From contig JANQKJ010000131.1 in NCBI GenBank assembly GCA_028281205.1, forward strand, positions 1-8,088: DNA of 8,088 nt, written 5' to 3'. The first letter of the stretch is position 1. The number at the start of each line of letters is the position of its first letter. Source of the stretch: Gammaproteobacteria bacterium. GTDB lineage: Bacteria; Pseudomonadota; Gammaproteobacteria; UBA4575. A program made the translations under genes and the position numbers. Below are positions 1 to 6,801 of this stretch, in pieces. The notes below the pieces were generated by a model. It was not told the DNA's origin. It ran no database searches and worked only from the letters and a program-made list of their open reading frames with translations.

Positions 1-2
1 AT

Positions 3-479
3 TTCCCTGGTGAGAGCCCATTGCCATTAGAGCCCATAGGCGAAAATCTACATCAATTGCTAGATCAATATCAATCCAAATTTGGCAATACAATTTTCAT
101 TATGGAACTAGGCCGCTTTATTGTTGGAGAGTGCGGTGTGTATATTTCCAAAATCATAGATAAAAAAATATCACGTGGCAGCACATTTTTAATAATCAAC
201 GGAGGTTTACATCACCATCTAGCTGCTAGCGGTAACTTTGGACAAGTAATACGCAAGAATTATCCTGTAACGGTGGCAAATAAAATTGGTTGTGACACTG
301 AGATAGCAAGTGCAGTTGGTCCATTATGCACACCACTTGATGTGCTCGCTCAAGATATGGATTTACCCAAGGCCGAGATCGGAGACTATGTGGCGGTATT
401 CAACTCTGGCGCTTATGGATATACATCAAGTCCGCTTAATTTTTTAAGCCACCCTCACCCGATAGAAATATTTGTTTAA
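3..479 (+). CDS. PLP-dependent decarboxylase, exosortase A system-associated (3' part, 5' end outside window)
   Basis: This is the C-terminal portion of a fold-type III, group IV PLP decarboxylase (ornithine/diaminopimelate decarboxylase-like). The frame is open to the left edge (F-P-G-E-S-P-L-P-L... from position 3), so the TTG at 21 is internal and the gene is truncated by the window. About 158 residues are visible. Recognisable family signatures are E-L-G-R-F-I-V-G-E-C-G-V-Y (the 'EPGR' element that contacts PLP phosphate), the dimer-interface Cys element G-P-L-C-T-P-L-D, and the C-terminal F-x-S-G-A-Y-G-Y-T substrate/PLP element. The wording of these blocks, especially GPLCTPLD, matches the exosortase A-associated decarboxylase subfamily rather than housekeeping LysA. 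In this subfamily the substrate is unknown; an amino acid or aminoacyl group handled with the locus's acyl-CoA ligase and ACP is a reasonable inference. It converges with the GNAT gene, with only 15 bp between the stop codons. Confidence 0.88.
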   Translation, partial: FPGESPLPLEPIGENLHQLLDQYQSKFGNTIFIMELGRFIVGECGVYISKIIDKKISRGSTFLIINGGLHHHLAASGNFGQVIRKNYPVTVANKIGCDTEIASAVGPLCTPLDVLAQDMDLPKAEIGDYVAVFNSGAYGYTSSPLNFLSHPHPIEIFV

Positions 480-495
480 TCGAACGCAAACAAAT
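470..495. terminator. candidate bidirectional terminator hairpin
   Basis: A perfect 8-bp inverted repeat, ATTTGTTT (470-477) and AAACAAAT (488-495), with a 10-nt loop sits exactly on the convergent junction and overlaps both stop codons. It is the only structure available to separate the two converging transcripts. The stem is almost all A:T, and no T-tract follows immediately on either strand (a TTTTT run appears only about 14 nt further on the plus strand). It may therefore be weak, or a decay barrier rather than an intrinsic terminator. Confidence 0.35.
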
Positions 496-1526
496 TAGCT
501 TGACAGTTTTTGCTTAAACATTGCTGCTTGCTTTACTAGCGATGAGCGATAAACAGTAACGTCATACATTTCGCGCACACGTGGAAACCATTTTTGATCG
601 CTGGCACTTGCGTTAGTATAGTTCTCAACTCTCTTAGTATGATTTTCTGATAACACATTCTGTAACATGAAATAATCTAGCAACCTTCCTGGAGAATATT
701 TAGAGGCATCCTCGTCATATGTAGTCTTCATAACGATAATCATTTCACTATTCTCAATCGTTAATAATGACGCAACAATTCTATTATCAAAATGTAGCTC
801 ATGTATCTTACTTTGCCCAGATAAAGCAAACCCCATCATCACTTGCTTGTAAAAACGACCTTGCTCATTTTTTTCAGTGAGTGCAGTACCCTCCTCGCCT
901 TTCCAACCTGATCCTTCTAGCTCACAATAGGCTTGGAAGCCTTGTTCTAGACTAGTGATATCACCTTTAACTGCATAGGTGGCATTTATATCATCACGTT
1001 CAAGATTTCTTAAATGACGCGCTACTTCTTTGCGCAATTTTTTAGGTCGATCATTCCAATATTGCTCAAATTGAACACCTGCGGGAATACTTGTATTGTG
1101 GGCACATTTACGCACATATGCATTGTTTATCGCTAGGAATTTAGCAATGTCAGTAAGATCTGGATCTTGTAACTCAAAGTTAATCGTTAGATAAAATTTT
1201 GGCAGTACTTTGAATAGAGACTTAGTTATTCCCTCAAGCTGATGCGCTGATAAATCTTTATCAATATAGGTTAGCGAAATTTGACAAACACCATCAACAT
1301 AAGACGCTGCAGTTAGCCTTGAATACTCAGACATAACAAATGCACAAACAATCTTACCGTTTTGATGATACTCAGCTAAATATTCACCACCATGTGGGAA
1401 TATTTCCATTAGCGGCAAGACGAACCTAGATTCCAAATAAGGATGTTGAGCATTACTATACTGACCTTCATCAAGACGCTTAACCAAATGATCCAATACC
1501 TCTTCTTTATAGATCTTCCATGTCAT
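495..1526 (-). CDS. GNAT / BioF2-like (CelD-type) acyltransferase
   Basis: A 343-residue soluble protein of the GNAT-fold group that includes CelD/BcsL, BioF2-like and FemAB-related enzymes. It is likely to N-acylate an amino sugar or other amine of an exopolysaccharide precursor in the cytoplasm. An N-terminal half-domain (about 25-110, with H-P-Y-L-E-S and a G-K-I-V-C-A-F-V strand) is followed by the helix L-R-K-E-V-A-R-H-L-R-N-L-E-R (164-177). The E-L-E-G-S-G-W-K-G-x-x-G-T-A block (202-215) is very typical of the Acetyltransf_6 domain, and the S-P-G-R-L-L-D-Y strand/helix (278-285) follows. I chose the ATG at 1526: it is 4 nt after the aminotransferase stop and is preceded by AGGGAAGG (1535-1542) with an 8-nt spacer. 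A longer reading from a TTG at 1565 would overlap the upstream gene and lacks such a site. It is the last gene of the operon. Pairing with a DegT aminotransferase suggests amine formation followed by acylation. The fold is fairly sure; the substrate is unknown. Confidence 0.82.
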   Translation of the reverse strand: MTWKIYKEEVLDHLVKRLDEGQYSNAQHPYLESRFVLPLMEIFPHGGEYLAEYHQNGKIVCAFVMSEYSRLTAASYVDGVCQISLTYIDKDLSAHQLEGITKSLFKVLPKFYLTINFELQDPDLTDIAKFLAINNAYVRKCAHNTSIPAGVQFEQYWNDRPKKLRKEVARHLRNLERDDINATYAVKGDITSLEQGFQAYCELEGSGWKGEEGTALTEKNEQGRFYKQVMMGFALSGQSKIHELHFDNRIVASLLTIENSEMIIVMKTTYDEDASKYSPGRLLDYFMLQNVLSENHTKRVENYTNASASDQKWFPRVREMYDVTVYRSSLVKQAAMFKQKLSS

Positions 1527-1530
1527 GCCT

Positions 1531-2688
1531 TTAACCTTCCCTGACGCACTCTTTAATACCTGCAACCATTGATATGAGCTCAGCTTTAGTTAACTGCTGA
1601 TGACATGGGACTTGCACAATCGATTGCGAATATTCTTTTGCAATCTCGCAACTAGATGGATAAATATGCTCCCACCTCCAAATAGGCAACCTTTTAGATA
1701 TTAACTTAGGATGATGCTTACTGGGATTGAGTAAACGTATCACGACCATATAGGGAACGAAATCTTCACGTGTATTATTTATACTCAAGTCTATATTTTT
1801 TTCATCTTTTAACTCATGCAAAATATATTGATAATTTTTTTTGCGCATATCGATGATTTGCGAGAAATCAGCATGCGAAACAATAAATTTACATGACTTG
1901 CTTGCAGCTAAAGTAATTTGCTGATGATAATCATCGCCATATTCCTCTAGCACCTCATTACTTTGTTTCTCATCAGGTTCTTGTAGTTGTGAATCATTTG
2001 AGCGTAAGTATGTTATCAATGAGAACATCCAAGCGATAAACTTAAACCGACCAAATCTTACAGCGTCATGAATAGAATTATATGCTGCTTTTAATTCTTG
2101 CTTAAAAGATAAAGAGTGTGGCTGAATTAGCCCATTACTTTCTGACGCCAAAACACCACCGTCATGCGTCGGAAAAAATTTTGTAAGACTACCAATAATG
2201 TAATCTCCATGGTCTAATGAGTTTCTGCTGCTCATAAAAAATGCATGTGCACAATCTTCAATGATGCAAATAGTTTTTGCTAGTTGACACTTTTCCCTCA
2301 ATCCACCAATGTCTGCACGAATGCCAAAAAAGTGAGGCACTAAAATCGCCACTGTGTTCTCACTAATAAGCTCCAAAATGCTATCAATATCAATTTTAAT
2401 ATTGCGGGTTATAGAATAAAAAACTGGTGTAGCTCCCAAACTTACAACCGGTTCCACCATAGCAGGACAATGGTACGCAGGAATAAGCACTTCATCCCCT
2501 GGCTGCACCTGATGCGACTTTAGTGCAAAATATATTGCCGCACCGCCGCTAGACACAGCATGCACATATTCATTATCAAGTATTGAGCCAGAGTTATTTG
2601 GTTTAAATAATGAAATACTTCGCCCTAGCACTGGCAGTGCGGGCATAAGTGGTAAATTTTTATCCTGCGACACAGACAAGCCAAACAT
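1531..2688 (-). CDS. DegT/DnrJ/EryC1/StrS-family PLP aminotransferase
   Basis: A 385-residue fold-type I PLP enzyme of the sugar aminotransferase family, which normally converts a keto group on an NDP-sugar to an amine using glutamate. Visible elements in order are S-S-G-G-A-A-I (46-52, the equivalent of the S-G-T-A-A-L phosphate-binding loop), P-G-D-E-V-L-I-P-A-Y-H-C-P-A (63-76), and P-V-F-Y (88-91). Then come I-E-D-C-A-H-A (143-149, Asp145 contacting the PLP pyridine nitrogen) and G-S-L-T-K-F-F-P-T-H-D-G-G (166-178, with Lys170 as the Schiff-base lysine). The second half (about 200-385) is less conserved, which fits the small domain. No Shine-Dalgarno sequence precedes the ATG at 2688; an internal ATG at 2646 (M-P-A-L-P-V-L-G-R) is an alternative, also without a good site. 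It lies 21 nt downstream of the glycosyltransferase gene. The active site looks intact. The G-S-L-T-K-F-F-P-T-H motif diverges from the classical S-F-H-P-x-K, so sugar specificity cannot be read. Confidence 0.87.
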   Translation of the reverse strand: MFGLSVSQDKNLPLMPALPVLGRSISLFKPNNSGSILDNEYVHAVSSGGAAIYFALKSHQVQPGDEVLIPAYHCPAMVEPVVSLGATPVFYSITRNIKIDIDSILELISENTVAILVPHFFGIRADIGGLREKCQLAKTICIIEDCAHAFFMSSRNSLDHGDYIIGSLTKFFPTHDGGVLASESNGLIQPHSLSFKQELKAAYNSIHDAVRFGRFKFIAWMFSLITYLRSNDSQLQEPDEKQSNEVLEEYGDDYHQQITLAASKSCKFIVSHADFSQIIDMRKKNYQYILHELKDEKNIDLSINNTREDFVPYMVVIRLLNPSKHHPKLISKRLPIWRWEHIYPSSCEIAKEYSQSIVQVPCHQQLTKAELISMVAGIKECVREG

Positions 2689-2709
2689 TGCAATTGTATT
2701 TAATAGTAC

Positions 2710-3951
2710 TTAAGTGATTGTAGCCAGCAAATCAGCCAACTCTTTTGTTTCGCTTTGCCTTGAAAAGCCTTCTATTTTCTCTTTTTCAAGCGGGATAAAC
2801 TGATTACAAATTGTTTCAATTTGAGCAATTTTATCTTTAATTTGCTGCTTATCTTCTAGTGCTGCAATTATACCAACACCCAAGCCCTTAAGTAGTTGAC
2901 CTGTGTCGCCTTTCTCATCTGTTAACGCAATGACTGGCTTCCCTGTGCGTATGTATTCATAGGCTTTGGCAGGAATTTGCTCATTACAAGTCGACCCTTG
3001 TAGGAGCAATAATGCATCCGCGCTGAGCATATCAGCAATATTCTCCTCATGAGGTATTGCTGGCAATAGCTTGACGATATCTTTAATATCATATTTAGAC
3101 AGCATCTCATTATATAAATCATCGTTCCCTGCTGAACGCAACTCAAGCGATAATTTTTCTGCACTGATTGTGCCTTCTTGTTTTAATTCTGAAATTGCCG
3201 CGAATAGTGGTTCAGGGTCTCTTTCTTCCGGATAGATCACTCCCGAATGCACCAGTCTTTTTGGATGATTTTGTTTTGATTGAGATGTTTGCACTAGTTT
3301 TGCTTCAACACCAGCAAATTTATTTTCATCAAACCCATTCTGGATTATTTTTATTTTAACCTCACAATCATTCCCATATCTTTGCCCATATACCCTTTTA
3401 ACACCCGGCGTGGTAACTACTACGTAATGTGCGTGCTGCATGACTTTTTTTTCCAACCAGCGATAGCACTTAAACACAGTAGGATTTGTTGGATAATCTT
3501 CTTCGGTCATCGGATCACGAAAATCCGCAATCCATGGCAACTTGGTCAACCTATGCAATAGATAACCAATCAGATGTGAACTTGCGATCGGATATGTCGT
3601 CCATATTACAGACGGTTTATGCTTCTTTATCATCCATAAACCATTCCACACGCCCGACAATACCCAACTTGACCAACGATCTGGCAATGCAAGAAAACGC
3701 GGGAAGCGCCCACCCAAGGACAAATGTCTGGCAACATCAATGGCAAAAGTACGTTTAACGATAGCATTTTCAGGAATATCTTTTAGTCCTTCATTACTTG
3801 TAATTGGATGTACGCGTGAATGCGCCGTCAAGACAATTGCGTGCCAGTCATAATTCTCCAAACATGAGGAAAAGAATAATGACCTTTGCACACCACTGCT
3901 ACCGCTCATAGGAGGGTAGTGAAATGGAGCCATTAATATCTTTCTTGTCAT
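2710..3951 (-). CDS. GT-B fold glycosyltransferase (GT4-like)
   Basis: A 413-residue cytoplasmic or peripheral membrane glycosyltransferase. The N-terminal Rossmann domain opens with K-I-L-M-A-P-F-H-Y-P-P (4-14) and the glycine-rich S-G-S-S-G-V-Q-R (16-23), typical of GT4-type enzymes of polysaccharide clusters. W-I-A-D-F-R-D-P (140-147) is the familiar block in the first domain, and I-I-Q-N-G-F-D (202-208) marks the linker into the donor-binding domain. Q-I-P-A-K-A-Y-E-Y-I-R-T-G-K-P-V (325-340) is the nucleotide-sugar E-x7-E-type region. There are no transmembrane segments. I place the start at the ATG at 3951, which overlaps the hydrolase 1 stop as ATGA; a 15-residue longer reading from 3996 would sit inside the hydrolase gene. 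Role: adding one sugar of the exopolysaccharide repeat unit to the undecaprenyl-linked acceptor (inference from context). Donor and linkage are not predictable. Confidence 0.87.
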   Translation of the reverse strand: MTRKILMAPFHYPPMSGSSGVQRSLFFSSCLENYDWHAIVLTAHSRVHPITSNEGLKDIPENAIVKRTFAIDVARHLSLGGRFPRFLALPDRWSSWVLSGVWNGLWMIKKHKPSVIWTTYPIASSHLIGYLLHRLTKLPWIADFRDPMTEEDYPTNPTVFKCYRWLEKKVMQHAHYVVVTTPGVKRVYGQRYGNDCEVKIKIIQNGFDENKFAGVEAKLVQTSQSKQNHPKRLVHSGVIYPEERDPEPLFAAISELKQEGTISAEKLSLELRSAGNDDLYNEMLSKYDIKDIVKLLPAIPHEENIADMLSADALLLLQGSTCNEQIPAKAYEYIRTGKPVIALTDEKGDTGQLLKGLGVGIIAALEDKQQIKDKIAQIETICNQFIPLEKEKIEGFSRQSETKELADLLATIT

Positions 3952-4832
3952 GCGCCTAAAAACTTCATTGTTAGTTTTTCCACCTGCCCCCTCCATAGCG
4001 CTGTTGAAAAAGTATGATCGGCTTCATCAAGGTAGTGTATGGTTATTTTTTGCATATTTTCGACACGCTCCATCCAGTCGCTATTTTCAAATTCACGCTT
4101 AAATTCATCAGCAGTCAAATCTTTCTCACTTAAAAACAAACAAATTTTGCCATTAAACCGACTCATACCTGTCAACACTGATGCGGCAAGGTTATTCTGT
4201 CTGTCGATCAAAGTGATTTCATTAACGGATTTTTGTTTGGAAGATTTAGGATAAAAAATATTAACCAACACCTTCGCGCATACACCAGCTAAAGAAATTA
4301 CTGCATTAAAAATTTTACTTGGCGAAACAAGTAATTCTCTCCACACATCCCAACTAAAAATCCTATCTCGATAGTAATTTTTTAATATTACTTCAGAATG
4401 AGATGCATCACTACGTACCCAAGGGTTGGAAATAATTATTCCATCAATTCTTGAATCGGTATATGCAGTAAATGCGATAGCTGAAGCTGCATCACACAAG
4501 CCCCACAAGTGAGTATTTTTCACTTGCGGGAAATTCGTATTCACAAAATCAATTGCAGCATGTATATCATGATCAATTTCATAGAATTTTTTTGGGTGAC
4601 CCTCGCTATAACCCATCCCTGTATAATCAAATCTAAGCACCAACACACCCTGGCTTGCCAAATGCCTTGCCAGCAACACAAACTGGCGATGACTACCGAC
4701 ACGAAACTGCGGGCCACCTACAACTATAATTACTGCAGTATCATATGATGTTTCAGGCTTGGATAAAATTCCATGTAACAAATTACCACTGCATTCAAAT
4801 TTAACCGGCGTATCTAGAAAACTATTAGTCAT
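3948..4832 (-). CDS. Alpha/beta hydrolase: exosortase A system-associated hydrolase 1
   Basis: A 294-residue alpha/beta-hydrolase that matches the 'hydrolase 1, exosortase A system-associated' family. Diagnostic blocks are G-G-P-Q-F-R-V-G-S-H-R-Q-F (39-51, oxyanion region), L-R-F-D-Y-T-G-M-G-Y-S-E-G (66-78), L-W-G-L-C-D-A-A-S-A (109-118) and S-N-P-W-V-R-S (135-141). The nucleophile elbow reads G-L-C-D-A, so Cys113 takes the place of the usual Ser. Asp238 (S-E-K-D) and His273 (E-A-D-H-T-F) complete a probable triad. It always travels with a second, weakly related hydrolase, which is the gene immediately upstream here; their reading frames overlap by 8 nt (ATGACTAA). AGGTG lies 7 nt before the start codon. 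The substrate is unknown; release or transfer of an acyl group from the neighbouring ACP as a thioesterase or acyltransferase is a reasonable hypothesis, since a Cys nucleophile suits acyl transfer. Confidence 0.92.
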   Translation of the reverse strand: MTNSFLDTPVKFECSGNLLHGILSKPETSYDTAVIIVVGGPQFRVGSHRQFVLLARHLASQGVLVLRFDYTGMGYSEGHPKKFYEIDHDIHAAIDFVNTNFPQVKNTHLWGLCDAASAIAFTAYTDSRIDGIIISNPWVRSDASHSEVILKNYYRDRIFSWDVWRELLVSPSKIFNAVISLAGVCAKVLVNIFYPKSSKQKSVNEITLIDRQNNLAASVLTGMSRFNGKICLFLSEKDLTADEFKREFENSDWMERVENMQKITIHYLDEADHTFSTALWRGQVEKLTMKFLGA

Positions 4833-5673
4833 TTACACACACCTGTTTTGTTAGCTGGAGTAATTTGGGAGAGATAGTCACTTCTTGCTGCATCCAGAAT
4901 TTGACATCATTCACCGGATGCATACTTATTGATTTCTCAGCAAGCTCAGAGTTTAAATCATCTGACTTAAAACTATTAGCCAACCATTTATTTTCACCTA
5001 CTTTAAATTTACCTGATGTCATCCAATGAACACTGACCACTGCAAGCAGATTGGAAATGTTATCAGCCAGTTTCTTTGTGCTAATTTCATCAAACATAGC
5101 CTGAGTTATATGATAGCCAGCAGACTCTAAATAGCCTGCATCACGGATAGACTGCATGACTTCTTGGCTGCTAATTTTTTTAGAATTATCAGCCATTGCA
5201 GCTGCAATCTTCATTCTCACTAACTGGCGTGTTAATACTTCACCACTTTCTAGCGGATCCCAAAATATGCATTTATTAGCATTGACAAATTTACCAAGTA
5301 TCGCATCTGTTAGTAATAAAGCGCCAAACCTAAGTGCAATGAAATCCACATCAGCAGTTGTCTTTAGCGCATACTCATACACAGCCTTTAGATCATTAAT
5401 CCAGTCTTGATAACTGAATTGTCCCCACTCTCCTGAGCTATCTCCAGTACCCGAATAATCAAAGCAAATAACGTGAATACCAGCATTGGCGAGTAAGCGC
5501 GCGCACAGCACATACATTCTTTTTGAACGATTCATTTCCTCGGCAAATGGAGGAACAAGGATGACAGCCTTTACCTTATCCGGACTGGCTTCATGGCCAG
5601 CAGGTAAATAACGGGCTAAAAAAATTTGTGATTTTTGACTGGCTTGTATGTACTGATATTCAGTAGTGTACAA
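4825..5673 (-). CDS. Alpha/beta hydrolase-fold protein: exosortase A system-associated hydrolase 2
   Basis: A 282-residue partner of hydrolase 1. The fold is clear from V-P-P-F-A-E-E-M-N-R-S-K-R-M (40-53), I-C-F-D-Y-S-G-T-G-D-S-S-G-E-W (69-83) and W-D-P-L-E-S-G-E (138-145), all signatures of the 'hydrolase 2' family. The position of the nucleophile elbow reads I-A-L-R-F-G-A-L-L (112-120), so Arg115 stands where Ser/Cys is expected and no obvious replacement nucleophile is seen. As I recall, family members generally carry L-R at this point, so this is probably a family trait and not a local mutation. The protein may be a pseudoenzyme, scaffold or substrate-binding subunit for hydrolase 1. The start is a TTG at 5673, two nucleotides after the ACP stop codon; no in-frame ATG exists before the conserved region, so TTG initiation by coupling from the ACP gene is the best reading. 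Confidence 0.9.
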   Translation of the reverse strand: MYTTEYQYIQASQKSQIFLARYLPAGHEASPDKVKAVILVPPFAEEMNRSKRMYVLCARLLANAGIHVICFDYSGTGDSSGEWGQFSYQDWINDLKAVYEYALKTTADVDFIALRFGALLLTDAILGKFVNANKCIFWDPLESGEVLTRQLVRMKIAAAMADNSKKISSQEVMQSIRDAGYLESAGYHITQAMFDEISTKKLADNISNLLAVVSVHWMTSGKFKVGENKWLANSFKSDDLNSELAEKSISMHPVNDVKFWMQQEVTISPKLLQLTKQVCVND

Positions 5674-5675
5674 AT

Positions 5676-5927
5676 TTAGTTTTCCATTTTAGCAACGATC
5701 TGATCGCGCAACGTCCCTACCGTTTCAAACACTTCAGCATCTAGCTCATCATCATCAAATACAATACCAAAACGCTCTTCTATAGAGGTAATAATTCCCA
5801 CTATAGCCATTGAATCTAACTCTGGTATAGCACCTAATAGCGGAGCTTCCTCAGTCATTTGATGGATTTGTGCAGCACCGTCTAACGACTCGGCCAGCAC
5901 GTCGAGCACTGTTTCTAATTCAACCAT
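5676..5927 (-). CDS. Acyl carrier protein, exosortase A cluster type
   Basis: An 83-residue acidic four-helix carrier protein. The phosphopantetheine attachment motif is E-L-D-S-M-A (36-41) with Ser39, followed by the expected helix I-V-G-I-I-T-S-I-E-E-R-F-G-I (42-55) and the acidic F-D-D-D-E-L (57-62). It is clearly not the housekeeping fatty-acid AcpP, whose site reads D-S-L-D. ACPs of this type are regular members of exosortase A loci, beside an AMP-forming acyl-CoA ligase and the PLP decarboxylase. It should carry an acyl or aminoacyl thioester acted on by the decarboxylase and hydrolases (inference). The start is the ATG at 5927; the preceding bases are A/T-rich with no Shine-Dalgarno sequence, although it lies 43 nt after the TPR gene stop. 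It heads the coupled chain of the biosynthetic genes. Confidence 0.93.
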   Translation of the reverse strand: MVELETVLDVLAESLDGAAQIHQMTEEAPLLGAIPELDSMAIVGIITSIEERFGIVFDDDELDAEVFETVGTLRDQIVAKMEN

Positions 5928-5970
5928 GATAAATTTTTGCTTTAGTTAAAGATAACTTTGTATCAAATAC

Positions 5971-6690
5971 TTAGTTCTGAGAGACAGTTTTATCCCACAC
6001 ACCTTTCTTTTTCAACTTATCTTTTAACCCCTGGAGAGGAAAACCTAGCGCATAAGCTTTATGTCCATGCATTACAGCAAGATTCATCTTGTTTGTATCG
6101 TAATAGAACAAACCAAGATTGTAATGTGCTTCCGCAGACTGAGGCATAAGCTGAAGAGCGTAACTATACTGTATTTGTGCCTGCTCAAGAAACTCCTTAC
6201 GTCGTTCAACAATACCTTTTTTATGCATGTAGGTACCATAGATCAAACGCACGACACCATCATTTGGCTTAAAAATGACGGCATTTTGAAAATAGCACTC
6301 TAGAGGGATATGCTTTTCTAGTTTTTCAGCTGCGGCTTCCACTTGAAACTCGTATCTGGATACTGACGCCAGTGCACGATGGTGATTAGGAAATACACGC
6401 AAAGTATAATCCAAGTCACCAATCAAAAAAGAACTTTTACCTGCGATTAATGCTTCCACTTCATGCGTAAAGTGCGCACTTTCCACTATGGCTAATTTAG
6501 TTGTGTAATCATCATAATTAGTATAGTCAAAAGGACCGTAACCACCAGGTCCAACTCCTAAATCTCCACAATGGTAAGGGAGAGGTGCAGGTGCTGGCAC
6601 ACCATAGCCATAAGTCTCCTCTGCATTAACACTGGTATTAATAAATATACCCAGCAAAACCAACAGCCCGAATAGTTTCTTTTCCTTCAT
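5971..6690 (-). CDS. Secreted TPR-like protein, function unknown
   Basis: A 239-residue exported protein. A Sec signal peptide is visible: K-E-K-K, then a hydrophobic stretch (L-F-G-L-L-V-L-L-G-I-F), with cleavage likely after V-N-A at residue 23. The mature N-terminus (24-62) is rich in Tyr, Gly and Pro and holds Cys41. A G-D-L-D-Y-T-L-R-V-F-P-N-H-H-R-A-L segment (91-107) resembles a TPR helix pair end. A clearer TPR lies at about 171-216 (A-Q-I-Q-Y-S-Y-A-L ... A-E-A-H-Y-N-L-G-L-F-Y-Y). Cys41 and Cys132 are the only cysteines in the mature chain and could form a disulfide in the periplasm. GAGG (6698-6701) lies 7 nt before the ATG at 6690, a good ribosome site. It is first in the operon, directly behind the sigma-54 promoter, so it is presumably co-expressed with the polymer genes; a periplasmic scaffold or export role is possible but unproven. 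Confidence 0.85.
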   Translation of the reverse strand: MKEKKLFGLLVLLGIFINTSVNAEETYGYGVPAPAPLPYHCGDLGVGPGGYGPFDYTNYDDYTTKLAIVESAHFTHEVEALIAGKSSFLIGDLDYTLRVFPNHHRALASVSRYEFQVEAAAEKLEKHIPLECYFQNAVIFKPNDGVVRLIYGTYMHKKGIVERRKEFLEQAQIQYSYALQLMPQSAEAHYNLGLFYYDTNKMNLAVMHGHKAYALGFPLQGLKDKLKKKGVWDKTVSQN

Positions 6691-6801
6691 TGCCTAACCT
6701 CAAGTATAGTGTGACAACTAAATTGTAAATTGTAGCCCGCACCCATTCATCGACATATGTTCTGCATTAGGCATTTATAGCGTGAATTCCGTCAAAAAAT
6801 C

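Noticed and set aside
434..449. Inverted repeat GCTTAA-TTTT-TTAAGC near the end of the decarboxylase gene
   Set aside because: It lies within conserved coding sequence (S-P-L-N-F-L-S), has a weak A/T stem and no T-tract after it on either strand, so it is most likely coincidental codon sequence.
3486..3758. Plus-strand open frame of about 90 codons, antisense to the glycosyltransferase, and similar antisense or offset frames elsewhere (4039-4254, 4509-4748, 5156-5410, 5958-6303, 7625-7813)
   Set aside because: All lie inside convincing genes on the other strand or in another frame, show no recognisable domain, and have no ribosome site of note.
3952..3996. A 15-residue N-terminal extension of the glycosyltransferase
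   Set aside because: It lies within the hydrolase 1 coding region, and the residues before M-T-R-K-I-L are unlike a glycosyltransferase N-terminus; the ATGA-coupled start at 3951 is the standard arrangement.
4825..5673. Hydrolase 2 as a decaying pseudogene because of its missing nucleophile
   Set aside because: The frame is intact, other family motifs are well kept, it is coupled to both neighbours, and the Arg appears to be a family feature.
6696..6735. Sigma-70-like pair on the minus strand, TTTACA and TATACT, just before the TPR gene
   Set aside because: The spacer is only 15 nt, and the -10 hexamer would put the start almost on the ribosome-binding site. Such matches are expected by chance in A/T-rich DNA, and the sigma-54 site is far stronger.
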